Program-made: the position numbers and the translations under genes
Shown here: positions 1 to 7,334 of the stretch, one piece after another
Position numbering within the stretch: the stretch's first letter is position 1
Layout: the number at the start of each line of letters is the position of its first letter
From: an uncultured Planctomycetales bacterium
Lineage (GTDB): Bacteria; Planctomycetota; Planctomycetia; Pirellulales; S012-138
Length of the DNA: 64,000 bases
Assembly: GCA_937982665.1 (NCBI GenBank)
Contig: CALJLD010000084.1
Location: 9,583 to 73,582, forward strand
Reading direction: 5' to 3'
Notes under the pieces: generated by a model
Told to the model about the DNA's origin: nothing
The model's database searches: none
The model's input: only the letters and a program-made list of their open reading frames with translations

Positions 1-1
1 G

Positions 2-670
2 GCGTTTGTGGCTGAGCCGATTGTTGGCGTCGGTGGAGTTTATGTTCCGCCGCCGGACTATTGGCCCCGCATTCGCGAAGTCTGCGACCGACACGATGTG
101 TTGTTGATCGCCGATGAAGTGCTCACTGGCTTCGGCCGCACCGGCGATTGGTTTGCGCTCACGTCCTACAATGTCCAGCCGGACATCGTTGTCTTCGCCA
201 AAGGCATCACAAGCGGCTATGTTCCCTTGGGCGGAATTGGCGTCCATGACACGATTGGCGAACTGATTGCAACGGGAACTGGCGAGACCGCCTGGCTGCA
301 CGCCGCGACGAACTCCGCGCACCCAGTTGCTTGTGCCGTGGCGTTGGAGAATCTGGCGATTCTCGAGCGCGAACATCTTCTCCCCCGCGCGGCGGAATTC
401 GGCTCTCTTGTGCGACAGCAGCTCTCGCCGCTTGTTGACCATCCTCTGGTTCGTGAAATCCGCGGCATTGGTCTGCTTTGGGCGATTGAACTCGACGCCG
501 CGGCATGCCCCAATTGCGGGTTTCAGTTGCTGGCTGAAGCACGAAAGCGTGGACTTTTCACCCGCGCACGCACGGAGTTGTTCCACCTCGCGCCTTGCTT
601 GACGATCGAAATTGACGAGTTGCAGAAGATGATCGCAATCATTGGCGAGTCACTCAACGCCCTGAGTTGA
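2..670 (+). CDS. Class III (PLP-dependent) aminotransferase, C-terminal part
   Basis: This is the C-terminal half of a class III aminotransferase (omega-transaminase family, fold type I); the gene begins outside the window. The visible part has the cofactor-binding Asp in LLIADEVLTGFGRTG and the Schiff-base Lys in FAKGITSGYVPLGG, followed by the small domain. These enzymes transfer amino groups between amino acids or amines and 2-oxo acids in the cytoplasm. The substrate cannot be told from this fragment; the order of motifs fits the beta-alanine:pyruvate and GABA branches as well as others. A cysteine pair (ACPNCG) in the small domain is slightly unusual. The gene converges on the secreted haem-motif gene, with an inverted repeat between them. 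Confidence 0.9.
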   Translation, partial: AFVAEPIVGVGGVYVPPPDYWPRIREVCDRHDVLLIADEVLTGFGRTGDWFALTSYNVQPDIVVFAKGITSGYVPLGGIGVHDTIGELIATGTGETAWLHAATNSAHPVACAVALENLAILEREHLLPRAAEFGSLVRQQLSPLVDHPLVREIRGIGLLWAIELDAAACPNCGFQLLAEARKRGLFTRARTELFHLAPCLTIEIDELQKMIAIIGESLNALS

Positions 671-725
671 ACGACGCCGCTTTTAAGAGTCCCAACAAAC
701 CCAGTCCCCTGTGCCGCACGTGAAC

Positions 726-762
726 AGCGAAGGCTAGACTCAAAACACTCCTAGCCTTCGCT
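726..762. terminator. Perfect 12-bp inverted repeat between convergent genes
   Basis: AGCGAAGGCTAG (726-737) and CTAGCCTTCGCT (751-762) are exact reverse complements separated by 13 nt. The hairpin lies between the convergent aminotransferase and CXXCH-protein genes, where a bidirectional terminator is expected. Neither side has a T tract, so it may end transcription with Rho or simply protect 3' ends. Confidence 0.55.
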
Positions 763-797
763 CCACAGAATCTCATATGGCGATCCGATCGTGTCGA

Positions 798-1733
798 TCA
801 ATCGTCTTTGATTGCCGGTTCAATCACGCGAACGCTGACAGCTTCGCGAAATTGCTCCGGCGACATCGTCCCGGCGTGAACTGCGTCAATGTCCGTTTTG
901 TTGGCAATCACCGTAATGCGAGTTGGCAGCGGCGCGGCGCGTTTGGTCTGCCCCATGAGGTTGCCGATGAGGGGCACATCACCGAGCACTGGGACGTTGC
1001 CACCTGCACCAACTCCGCTTTGCACGCCGCCTTCACCTGCCGCTTGACCTTCGCCGGATAATCCCGAATGGGCGTTTGCAATCGTAGCCCCGGTCCACGT
1101 CTGCCATTGGTTCGACTTCTCGAAGGTCAAAGCGATCGCGATTTTGTCCCCCATCCCCAAGTTGCGGAAGTTGTGTCCGCTTTCTGCCAAGAGAGAAGCC
1201 AACTTATCAATCAGGTCGTCTCGCGAAAGATGCACAGCCTTGAGGTCAACGGTCATGCCAGTGGCGAGCACGGATTGCGCTCCGCCACCTTCCAACTTTT
1301 GCCGCATTTGTTCCCAACGAGAAGGAGTGCCCTTGACGATGTTCGCCTCGATGTCGATGGCGCCGGCTTCCGGGAAAGCTGGCGCAGTCAATTGAACTAC
1401 GACTCCCACTCCTTCAACAAACGTGGCATTGGACTTCTCAGGCGTCGCGCCGAAGTGCCAATCCGCCAAAGCGCCATGGGCAAATTGCCCTTCCGCCAGC
1501 GCGCCGCGCCATCCCGTACCGAGATTGCCGGTGTGACAGCTCATGCAATTTGCTGTGCCAAGTTTCTTGTAGAAGTCAGAAACTGTCTCATCCACCAAAG
1601 CGGACATCACCCTCAAGTCTTCGCTGAGTTGGGTGTCACCTTGGGCATTTTGCGCGGATGCCGCTGCCGGCAGCCAAAGCACGGCAAGCGCCGCCAACAC
1701 CAATCGCTTCCATCTGTTGTGTCGCCAAATCAT
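798..1733 (-). CDS. Secreted protein with CXXCH haem motif and secretin-like C-terminal motif
   Basis: A 311-residue exported protein. Residues 1-27 form a Sec signal peptide (WKRLVLAALAVLWLPAAASA). A single c-type haem-binding motif, CMSCH, sits at residues 63-67, in a context (NCMSCHTGN) that fits a mono-haem cytochrome. The last ~70 residues carry VPVLGDVPLIGNLM (about 247-260), which closely resembles the conserved C-terminal motif of type II/IV secretins, followed by a short beta-rich stretch (TRITVIANKT). The protein is far too short for a secretin and has no visible N domains. It is the third gene of an ECF sigma operon and starts 2 nt after the anti-sigma stop, so it is probably co-transcribed. 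The function is unknown; a redox or envelope role for the sigma module is inference. Confidence 0.75.
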   Translation of the reverse strand: MIWRHNRWKRLVLAALAVLWLPAAASAQNAQGDTQLSEDLRVMSALVDETVSDFYKKLGTANCMSCHTGNLGTGWRGALAEGQFAHGALADWHFGATPEKSNATFVEGVGVVVQLTAPAFPEAGAIDIEANIVKGTPSRWEQMRQKLEGGGAQSVLATGMTVDLKAVHLSRDDLIDKLASLLAESGHNFRNLGMGDKIAIALTFEKSNQWQTWTGATIANAHSGLSGEGQAAGEGGVQSGVGAGGNVPVLGDVPLIGNLMGQTKRAAPLPTRITVIANKTDIDAVHAGTMSPEQFREAVSVRVIEPAIKDD

Positions 1734-1735
1734 CC

Positions 1736-2485
1736 TTACTCTCCCTGGGTTGAAGTCGACGAGACCGGGGAACCAAGCACAGCGGAAAACTGTGCCAACG
1801 CGTTTCCCAGATCACGCACGTTCGCTCTCAAAACCGAAATCCGAAAATCGCTGCGTTCCATCTGCATCTGAATCGCCGTGAAGTTCTGACGCACGGCGGC
1901 AATCAACTCTGTGCTGGTCTGTTGCTGCGTGCTCACGCTGTCCTCAATTGCAACGAGCGACGCCTGCAGACTTGCAATCTCCTCCCGCTGCGCCGCGAGT
2001 TGTTGCTCTGCAACTTGCAAACGGTTGCGCGCCGCGGCGCTGCTTCCATCGCCGTTTGTATCTGATTCGCCCTGCTGCCAGGCGATGCTCACACCATCGG
2101 CGGCCCAATTCACGCGCATGCCGGCGAGCATCGCTACGACGAAAAGCACGCAGGCAGCCGTGGCCGCAATCCCCAACGCTCGCCACTTTCGACCGCGTCG
2201 CTCAACTGCCGCATGCGCGCGCTGGACAATCTGCTCCGTCTGAATTGCTTTGGAATGGGGCGCGCAACTCAACAGTTCTTCACTCGCCAGTTCTTCATTC
2301 GCATTGTCTTCATCCGTGGCAGCCAATTCCTGCAATGCGCGATGAGCCTGCCGCAATTGGTTGGCCTCTTGCTGACAAGTTGCGCACGCTTGCAGGTGGT
2401 CGGCGACCGCCGCGCTCCACTCGCCAAGAGCGGCATCGCCGTACAATTCTTCAACAAGGCAGAGACGAATTTGTTCGCAATTCAT
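1736..2485 (-). CDS. Zinc-finger anti-sigma factor, membrane anchored
   Basis: This is the likely anti-sigma factor for the adjacent ECF sigma factor. The N-terminal ~50 residues hold a ZAS-type zinc-binding motif, H-x3-C-x2-C in HLQACATCQ, preceded by the usual N-terminal Cys/Glu helix (MNCEQIRLCL). A single membrane helix follows (ALGIAATAACVLFVVAMLAG), then a periplasmic coiled-coil segment rich in Gln, Glu and Ala. I start at the ATG at 2485 because GAGAAGG lies 6 nt upstream of it. The ATG five codons earlier (2500) overlaps the sigma stop as ATGA but has no comparable site. In the family the zinc domain sequesters the sigma factor at the membrane. The coiled coil may sense an envelope partner, possibly the product of the next gene. 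Confidence 0.85.
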   Translation of the reverse strand: MNCEQIRLCLVEELYGDAALGEWSAAVADHLQACATCQQEANQLRQAHRALQELAATDEDNANEELASEELLSCAPHSKAIQTEQIVQRAHAAVERRGRKWRALGIAATAACVLFVVAMLAGMRVNWAADGVSIAWQQGESDTNGDGSSAAARNRLQVAEQQLAAQREEIASLQASLVAIEDSVSTQQQTSTELIAAVRQNFTAIQMQMERSDFRISVLRANVRDLGNALAQFSAVLGSPVSSTSTQGE

Positions 2486-2496
2486 GTTTCGCCTTC

Positions 2497-3126
2497 TCAT
2501 TCATGCACGCCCAACCGGCGCAACTCTTGTTCCAGTTGTTTGAGCGCCAGGTGGACGCGTGACTTGATTGTCGTGCAAGGAACCTTCAAGACCTCGGCGA
2601 TTTGCGGGAAAGTCAACTCGGTGTAGTGGCGGAGCACTAAAGGCTCTTTCAATTTTGTTGGCAAACTTTGCAATGCCGCGTTGACCAAGTTGCGGCGTTC
2701 ATTGATCGCGGCAAGATCCTCCGCATCATCGCGCGCCGGAATGTCGCGAACCGAGGTCTCGTCGTCCGTTGTGTACTTCCCGTTGTTTGTGGATTGTCCA
2801 TTGAGCGGGACACTCGGTCGGCGGCGATTCCGTCGGGCGGCGTCACGTGTCGTGTTGATCGCAATTCGGTACAGCCATGTCGAGAACTCGGCCGTGGGAC
2901 GATAGCGCTTCCGAGCCTGATAGACTTTCAGGAAGATCTCCTGAGTCAGATCGTCACAATCCACTGCGGCGGAAACGCCTTGAGGGTGTGCCGAACCTGC
3001 GTCATACAACCGAGCAAGAATGTGGCTTAACGGCCGTTGCCAGCGACAAACCAACTCATCAAACGCGACCAAATCCCCCGATTGGAGGCGCCGCATCAAT
3101 TCGTGGTCGGAGACTGCCATCAGCAT
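2497..3126 (-). CDS. ECF-type RNA polymerase sigma factor
   Basis: A 209-residue extracytoplasmic-function sigma factor of the sigma-70 family. Region 2 is recognisable by CDDLTQEIFLKVYQARKRY and FSTWLYRIAINTTRDAARR (core binding and -10 recognition). A linker of ~50 residues leads to region 4 (LPTKLKEPLVLRHYTELTF, then PQIAEVLKVPCTTIKSRVHL), whose helix-turn-helix reads the -35 element. Like many planctomycete ECFs it has a slightly extended region 2 (DAGSAHPQGVSAAVD). It is the first gene of a tight three-gene operon with the anti-sigma factor and the secreted CXXCH protein. The ECF group and target promoters cannot be read from the window; autoregulation is common in such operons. Confidence 0.93.
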   Translation of the reverse strand: MLMAVSDHELMRRLQSGDLVAFDELVCRWQRPLSHILARLYDAGSAHPQGVSAAVDCDDLTQEIFLKVYQARKRYRPTAEFSTWLYRIAINTTRDAARRNRRRPSVPLNGQSTNNGKYTTDDETSVRDIPARDDAEDLAAINERRNLVNAALQSLPTKLKEPLVLRHYTELTFPQIAEVLKVPCTTIKSRVHLALKQLEQELRRLGVHE

Positions 3127-3229
3127 CGAGGTGACTCATCCGCATCGTTTCCAACCCGTTAAACGCCAACGAGGGTCAAAGCGACGAAGAAATCCCTGCG
3201 AATTCCGCGAATCTCTTGCCAGCACGAGA

Positions 3230-4003
3230 TTAAGCCAACTCTGTGGATGATTTGCGGTCATCAAACGCCAGCGCAAACCCCAACGTGCCAAGCTGAACGA
3301 GATCTCGTGCGGCCATGGACTTGATCACATACTCCAACCTGTCACGGCTCGCCAAACCCCAATCAGCCATACGGGCTTCCGCTTCCTCGCCAAGATACTC
3401 CTGGGCGTACCGCACAACCGCCAACAACACTTGTGACGAATCCAGCAGGATTTCGCCGTTGGAGTCAGCATTCTCCTCGGCAAAGTAGTTAGGAGCGAAG
3501 TAAATCGCATCGGCCACGAAGTGCGCTCCCTCAGGCGAACACTCGACTTCAGAACTGAATTCCATGATTCGCGCCGAGAACTCCAACCTCGCGGCCTGAT
3601 CGGCAGGCGTTTCGTTCTTGCCAGAACCACAACAGGCGATCTTTTGCATCCGTCGATCAACGGAACCGACGGAGATCACCCACCAGCCGGCGATCAGCAC
3701 AAGCCCTGTCGCAAAGAGAAACCAACGCTCCATGTTGGGGATGCTGAGCGCTCGCAAGATGGCAAACAAGCCTGCCAGCACCACAATCATGGTCAGCATG
3801 CCAATCAAAGAATATGCGGAGCCAAGTCCGAGACCGTTTGCATCCTGCTCCGCTGCGGCCGATTCGTCGGAGCGGGCTTTGGTCGGCTCGTCGCCTTGGC
3901 CATGTGATTGACAAGTGGTTTGTGAATGCGCGCGAGACCCTGGTTCAACCAGTGGCAGTTCCGGAAGCGCCTCATCCTGCGAATCAAATGGTGTATCGCT
4001 CAT
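3230..4003 (-). CDS. Hypothetical membrane protein with two transmembrane helices
   Basis: A protein of 257 residues that I do not recognise. An acidic, Pro/Gln-rich N-terminal tail is followed by two hydrophobic segments (LGSAYSLIGMLTMIVVLAGL and WFLFATGLVLIAGWWVISVG) joined by a short loop, then a soluble C-terminal region with CCGSGKNE and many acidic residues. The ATG at 4003 is preferred to an upstream TTG at 4033 because a consensus -10 box lies between them. The gene is monocistronic as far as can be seen, downstream of the ketoacyl synthase gene on the same strand. Confidence 0.7.
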   Translation of the reverse strand: MSDTPFDSQDEALPELPLVEPGSRAHSQTTCQSHGQGDEPTKARSDESAAAEQDANGLGLGSAYSLIGMLTMIVVLAGLFAILRALSIPNMERWFLFATGLVLIAGWWVISVGSVDRRMQKIACCGSGKNETPADQAARLEFSARIMEFSSEVECSPEGAHFVADAIYFAPNYFAEENADSNGEILLDSSQVLLAVVRYAQEYLGEEAEARMADWGLASRDRLEYVIKSMAARDLVQLGTLGFALAFDDRKSSTELA

Positions 4004-4012
4004 GCTGCGGCA

Positions 4013-4018
4013 ATTATA
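4013..4018 (-). promoter_or_regulatory. -10 box TATAAT for the membrane-protein gene
   Basis: A perfect TATAAT reads on the minus strand 9 nt before the ATG at 4003. Initiation about 7 nt downstream would give an mRNA with almost no leader. No convincing -35 box lies 16-18 nt upstream. Confidence 0.45.
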
Positions 4019-4065
4019 GCGATCAATCGCCAAGTGGAATGCAAAAAGCTATGCCCAACGCAGCA

Positions 4066-5340
4066 TTAAGCGGCCGAAACATCCGGTATCGCCAGCCGGG
4101 ATTTGGCTTCGGCCCAGCGACGGAGCGCGACTGCCACCAAATGTCCGCCGAAAGCGACAGACAATTTGAGCGCGTGTTGATGCGTACCTCGGCGCCCGAC
4201 CAACGGCAGATAATCCAAATCGCACTCAGGGTCTGGTGAGGTGAGGTTGATTGTTGGTGGGAAGAAGCCATCACGAAGCGCCAAAGCGGTCACGGCCAAT
4301 TCCACGCTCCCGGCCGCCACCACCAGATGCCCCAACATCGACTTGGTTGAACTGACACAAATCTGGTTGGCAACGGATCCCAGCGCTTGGCGAATTCCGC
4401 GCGTCTCCACGGCATCGTTCTGTCGGGTGCCGGTGCCATGCGCGTTGACATAGCCAATGTCTTGAGGCCGCAATCGTGCTTGTCGCAACGTGGAAGAAAT
4501 CAGGTACGAGAGGGTCTCCGATGACTCATCCAAACCTGTCACGTGGAAAGCATCGGCCATCACCTTGGCGCCTGTGATTTCCGCGTAGATGTCCGCGCCG
4601 CGCGCTACAGCATGCGAGAGCCGCTCGATGACAAACATCGCGGCGCCTTCGCCCATCACAAAGCCGGTTCGCTCCGCGTCAAACGGACGGCACGCTTGCG
4701 CCGGGTCATCGTGATGTGCAAGTGCGCGCATCTTGTGGAACCCGGCGGCAAACAACGGGTGAATCCCATACGCGCTTCCGGTTAAAGCCAGATCACACTG
4801 TCCATCCTGGATGTTTCGTACGGCGGAGAAGACATCAACCAACCCACTGGCGCAGGCCACGCTGTGGCTCGTTCGTGCACCCTGCAAACCAAAATGCCTG
4901 GCCACCTGACAACAGGCAGAGTTTGGCAGCCACTGCTCCCACCAGCGAACATTCGGGTCGGGCGACAAGTCACTGCGACCGCACGCGTTGTTGACAAACG
5001 TTGTATCGCCCATGTCTCCGCTGATCGCGCAACCGAATCGCTCTCGATCCACATTGGCGAAGTCGATTCGCGCATCGGCCAAGGCTTCCGCGGCAGACAT
5101 TCGCGCCAAGGGGATGGTCTTCATCTGCCCGGGAAAGTCCAACGGCACGTCGACGGTTGCCCCCAACACCATGTCATCGGTGATCCCTGGGATGCCGCGC
5201 AAACGTTTGACGTTGGTTCGGCCTTCACGGATCGCCTGCCAGGTGGATTCCCGGTCTGATCCCAAAGCGGTAACGAGCCCGATCCCCGTAATGACGATCG
5301 GTTCGAATTCGTTGCGATGACCTATGGCAAACTTCGGCAT
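4066..5340 (-). CDS. Beta-ketoacyl-[acyl-carrier-protein] synthase family protein
   Basis: A thiolase-fold condensing enzyme of the FabF/FabB class. With the ATG at 5340 it has 424 residues. The Cys-His-His triad is intact: Cys163 in HSVACASGL, His301 in NAHGTGTRQND and His338 in STKSMLGHLV. The family elongates acyl-ACP with malonyl-ACP. The start was chosen because the domain begins directly with EPIVITGIGLVTALG; the 48 residues upstream in the longer frame are Arg/Ser-rich and unlike any synthase N terminus. No acyl carrier protein, ketoreductase or acyltransferase gene is nearby, so it may serve a specialised lipid or polyketide-like route rather than the core FAS II cycle. That last point is inference. 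Confidence 0.9.
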   Translation of the reverse strand: MPKFAIGHRNEFEPIVITGIGLVTALGSDRESTWQAIREGRTNVKRLRGIPGITDDMVLGATVDVPLDFPGQMKTIPLARMSAAEALADARIDFANVDRERFGCAISGDMGDTTFVNNACGRSDLSPDPNVRWWEQWLPNSACCQVARHFGLQGARTSHSVACASGLVDVFSAVRNIQDGQCDLALTGSAYGIHPLFAAGFHKMRALAHHDDPAQACRPFDAERTGFVMGEGAAMFVIERLSHAVARGADIYAEITGAKVMADAFHVTGLDESSETLSYLISSTLRQARLRPQDIGYVNAHGTGTRQNDAVETRGIRQALGSVANQICVSSTKSMLGHLVVAAGSVELAVTALALRDGFFPPTINLTSPDPECDLDYLPLVGRRGTHQHALKLSVAFGGHLVAVALRRWAEAKSRLAIPDVSAA

Positions 5341-5705
5341 TGAAGTTCGAACAATCCCTGTGAACGCGCTGCGATCCAGCGCCGGCTTGCTCGACAATTC
5401 CCCAGAGATTTGTCTTCGAGAACTGATCGAGCGGCGCCATTGCGACAATTGCGGCACGAATATAGCGCGGATCGCGCAGGCCAATCAAGAAAACCTGGGT
5501 AAGCAGCGGACCAGGTCCGCCTTCGGCAAACGCTAGCGGTCACGTAGACCAAAAAAGTTAAGGAAAGTGCTTGCAATGCTAGAAGGCATCGCTAAATTCT
5601 GGGGATTCATCCCAAAACAAGGCAGAAACGGACATGCTTTGTGGGAATTCAACCCATCCAGTGAAGGAGTCACTCAAGCGGATTCTCCCCTAGGCCAAAA
5701 CCTTG
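5341..5705. other. Intergenic region between the ketoacyl synthase and mraZ-like genes
   Basis: This 365-bp divergent spacer has short open frames without coding character. It holds a candidate plus-strand promoter (5571-5598) and a GGGATTCATCCC near-palindrome around 5601-5613. I see no clear array of GTGGG-type MraZ operator boxes, although GTGGGAATT occurs once near 5640. Confidence 0.5.
5571..5598 (+). promoter_or_regulatory. Candidate sigma-70-type promoter upstream of mraZ
   Basis: TTGCAA (5571-5576) and TAAATT (5593-5598) are separated by 16 nt. Each matches the vegetative consensus at 4 of 6 positions. It lies about 100 nt before the mraZ-like start. Confidence 0.3.
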
Positions 5706-6185
5706 ATGGAGTCAGAACTGCTCTTCGGCGAGTTCCAGCGATCACTCGATGATCGTTACCGCGTTGGCATTCCCGCGGACTTGTTGGAGCCGATGGATTT
5801 GCAGTCCGGACAAGCCGTCTTGGCCAAAGAGCGTCCCGGATGCTTGAGTTTGTGGAATGCCGGGTTGTGGCGTCAGAAGATGGACGCCAGCATCAAAGTG
5901 CTGCAAGGCAAAATCCAGGCAGGACGCTTGGAAGGCCGTTTGAATGAGGTGCAACAACTCGGGCGACTTCTTTCTACCAGACATCGTGATGTCAAGCTTT
6001 CCGATCGCGGGCGCTTGCTGATCCCGGAAGGGTTTCGCGAGTTCCTGCAAGTGGAGCCGGGCGATGATGCCATGGTGATTGGCGCCGCCGTGTGCGTGGA
6101 AATCTGGCGACCAAACGCATGGGTCGATTATTTGAATCAACGCATGCCGCGGTTCAGCAAGCTGTTCGACAAGCTTGTGGAGTAA
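5706..6185 (+). CDS. mraZ: MraZ-like transcriptional regulator (SpoVT/AbrB fold)
   Basis: A 159-residue MraZ-family protein. Two AbrB-like half-domains are visible: FGEFQRSLDDRYRVGIPADL with the D-x-R pattern near the N terminus, and STRHRDVKLSDRGRLLIPEG in the second half, with a helical linker between. MraZ proteins form DNA-binding rings and in other bacteria repress the division and cell-wall cluster starting at their own promoter. Here the gene stands alone: no rsmH, ftsI or mur gene follows within the window, and the next 434 bp hold no convincing gene. The ATG at 5706 directly follows an in-frame TTG. Whether it still controls division genes at another locus cannot be told. Confidence 0.85.
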   Translation: MESELLFGEFQRSLDDRYRVGIPADLLEPMDLQSGQAVLAKERPGCLSLWNAGLWRQKMDASIKVLQGKIQAGRLEGRLNEVQQLGRLLSTRHRDVKLSDRGRLLIPEGFREFLQVEPGDDAMVIGAAVCVEIWRPNAWVDYLNQRMPRFSKLFDKLVE

Positions 6186-6619
6186 GAACTGTCGAATACG
6201 AAACGCAAAAATCAGAACGCAAAAGCAACGAACTCTAAAGCAACAAAGCGCGGCCGCTCTGCTCAACTGCGTTGCCGCTGAAACGGATTGAACACGTTCC
6301 GCGTTCATTGGGAACGGGAACAAACAAATGCGACTGGACAGCGGACTGCATCCAAGGATGTCGTTGTCTCACTTGGGAGTCACGGAGGCATTCAACCCAA
6401 CGGTAGGTCAAGCATTTCGCAGCTTGTCCCGTTGTTCTCGCACCATACCCGGCGACGAGGCTTGCAAGCCTGATTGTCCCCTCTGCGTGTCACCCCAAAT
6501 CGGGTTTGCGCCACGGATGGGTCACCCCAAGAGGCCACGGATGCAGCCACAATCGTTCTCGCGCCGGGTGTGGCTTTTTCTTGCGCGTTAAGGGAAGACG
6601 ACTAGACTGGCTCTAGAAC
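6186..6619. other. Non-coding stretch after mraZ with short repeats and a terminator
   Basis: I see no supported gene here; the longest plus-strand frames (61-87 codons) have no family features. Between 6489 and 6543 the blocks GTCACCCCAA and GCCACGGATG occur twice in the same order (6489, 6510, 6521, 6534), an imperfect duplication. A terminator-like hairpin follows, so a short transcript or the mraZ 3' UTR may end there. Confidence 0.5.
6545..6580 (+). terminator. Intrinsic terminator downstream of mraZ
   Basis: AGCCACA (6545-6551) pairs with TGTGGCT (6569-6575) across a 17-nt loop and is followed at once by TTTTTC. It sits about 360 nt after the mraZ stop. Confidence 0.5.
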
Positions 6620-7048
6620 TCACTCCGCGTTTGCTTTTCGATACGCGCCTTGCTGGTGAAAACAACAAATCCAGCGATCGACACCATTGCGCCCAACTGG
6701 ATCGACGTGTTCAATTGGATTCTTGCGCCAAACTGATGTTGCCCAGCGCTCTGGCGGAGTGATCGTCTTCCCTCGACACTTCCCGTCAATTCGCAGATGG
6801 TAACTCACCAGCGCTGCGTGCGGCCCCGTCGGCACAACCTGGACCTCGCTGATCTCGTAACTGTTGATCTCATCAACAACCGGCGATTGCGCAACAATGT
6901 CGGCCGCATTCGTTCGTAGTCCATCGAATGTGACCTCGATGTAGTCGGTGCTGAAGAGTCTGCGCAACGACTCTCCATCCCGCGCGCACACAGCTTCCCA
7001 AACTTGTGTTTCCAAGTTGAGCACGAATTCCCGAAGATCGCGGGGCAT
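6620..7048 (-). CDS. NTF2-like (SnoaL/DUF4440-type) protein
   Basis: A 142-residue cytoplasmic protein with the usual alternation of the NTF2-like fold: an N-terminal helix (VWEAVCARDGESLRRLFSTD), then YIEVTFDGLRTNAADIV, a YEISEVQVV strand, a long strand ALVSYHLRIDGKCRGK, and the ending ATSVWRK...WICCFHQQ, which resembles the terminal strands of DUF4440 proteins (typically W-x2-V-F-H-Q-x-T). About 15 extra residues (NPIEHVDPVGRNGVD) separate the last two strands. The ATG at 7048 is two codons inside a TTG-initiated frame. Such folds serve as small enzymes or ligand-binding domains; no substrate can be inferred. Confidence 0.65.
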   Translation of the reverse strand: MPRDLREFVLNLETQVWEAVCARDGESLRRLFSTDYIEVTFDGLRTNAADIVAQSPVVDEINSYEISEVQVVPTGPHAALVSYHLRIDGKCRGKTITPPERWATSVWRKNPIEHVDPVGRNGVDRWICCFHQQGAYRKANAE

Positions 7049-7273
7049 GGTCAAGTACTCGTGTGGCTAATCCAATACGCCCCAGCAGCTTTCCGAAGAG
7101 ACAACTGCCGCATCGTGTGGTTCGGCGAGAATCCGTCAAGAACCTCCATCTCTTGCAGCCGTCCCAAGAGGTGTCCAGTGTCGCATGCTTCACATTCTCT
7201 CGCCGTAAATTGGCCGTTTCCCCACAAAACAAACGCCAAGGCTCGCCTGCCCCTTGTGAACCCGGCGGCATTC

Positions 7274-7279
7274 TATAAT
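7274..7279 (+). promoter_or_regulatory. -10 box TATAAT upstream of the MFS gene
   Basis: A consensus TATAAT lies 55 nt before the ATG at 7335. The nearest TTG-type -35 candidate (TTGTGA, 7254-7259) is only 14 nt away, shorter than usual, so only the -10 element is supported. Confidence 0.4.
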
Positions 7280-7334
7280 TTCAGTTCACGCGGCTGAGAC
7301 CTTCTCGTGCAGCCGCTTGTGCTCTGAGGCATTG

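Noticed and set aside
5280..5310. GGTTCGAATTC resembling a tRNA T-loop
   Set aside because: It lies inside the ketoacyl synthase coding sequence and no cloverleaf can be drawn around it.
7051..7239. A 62-codon minus-strand frame (TTG start) just upstream of the NTF2-like gene
   Set aside because: It ends close to the NTF2-like start and has a CxxC, but the TTG start, short length and lack of family features make it unconvincing. A remnant cannot be excluded.
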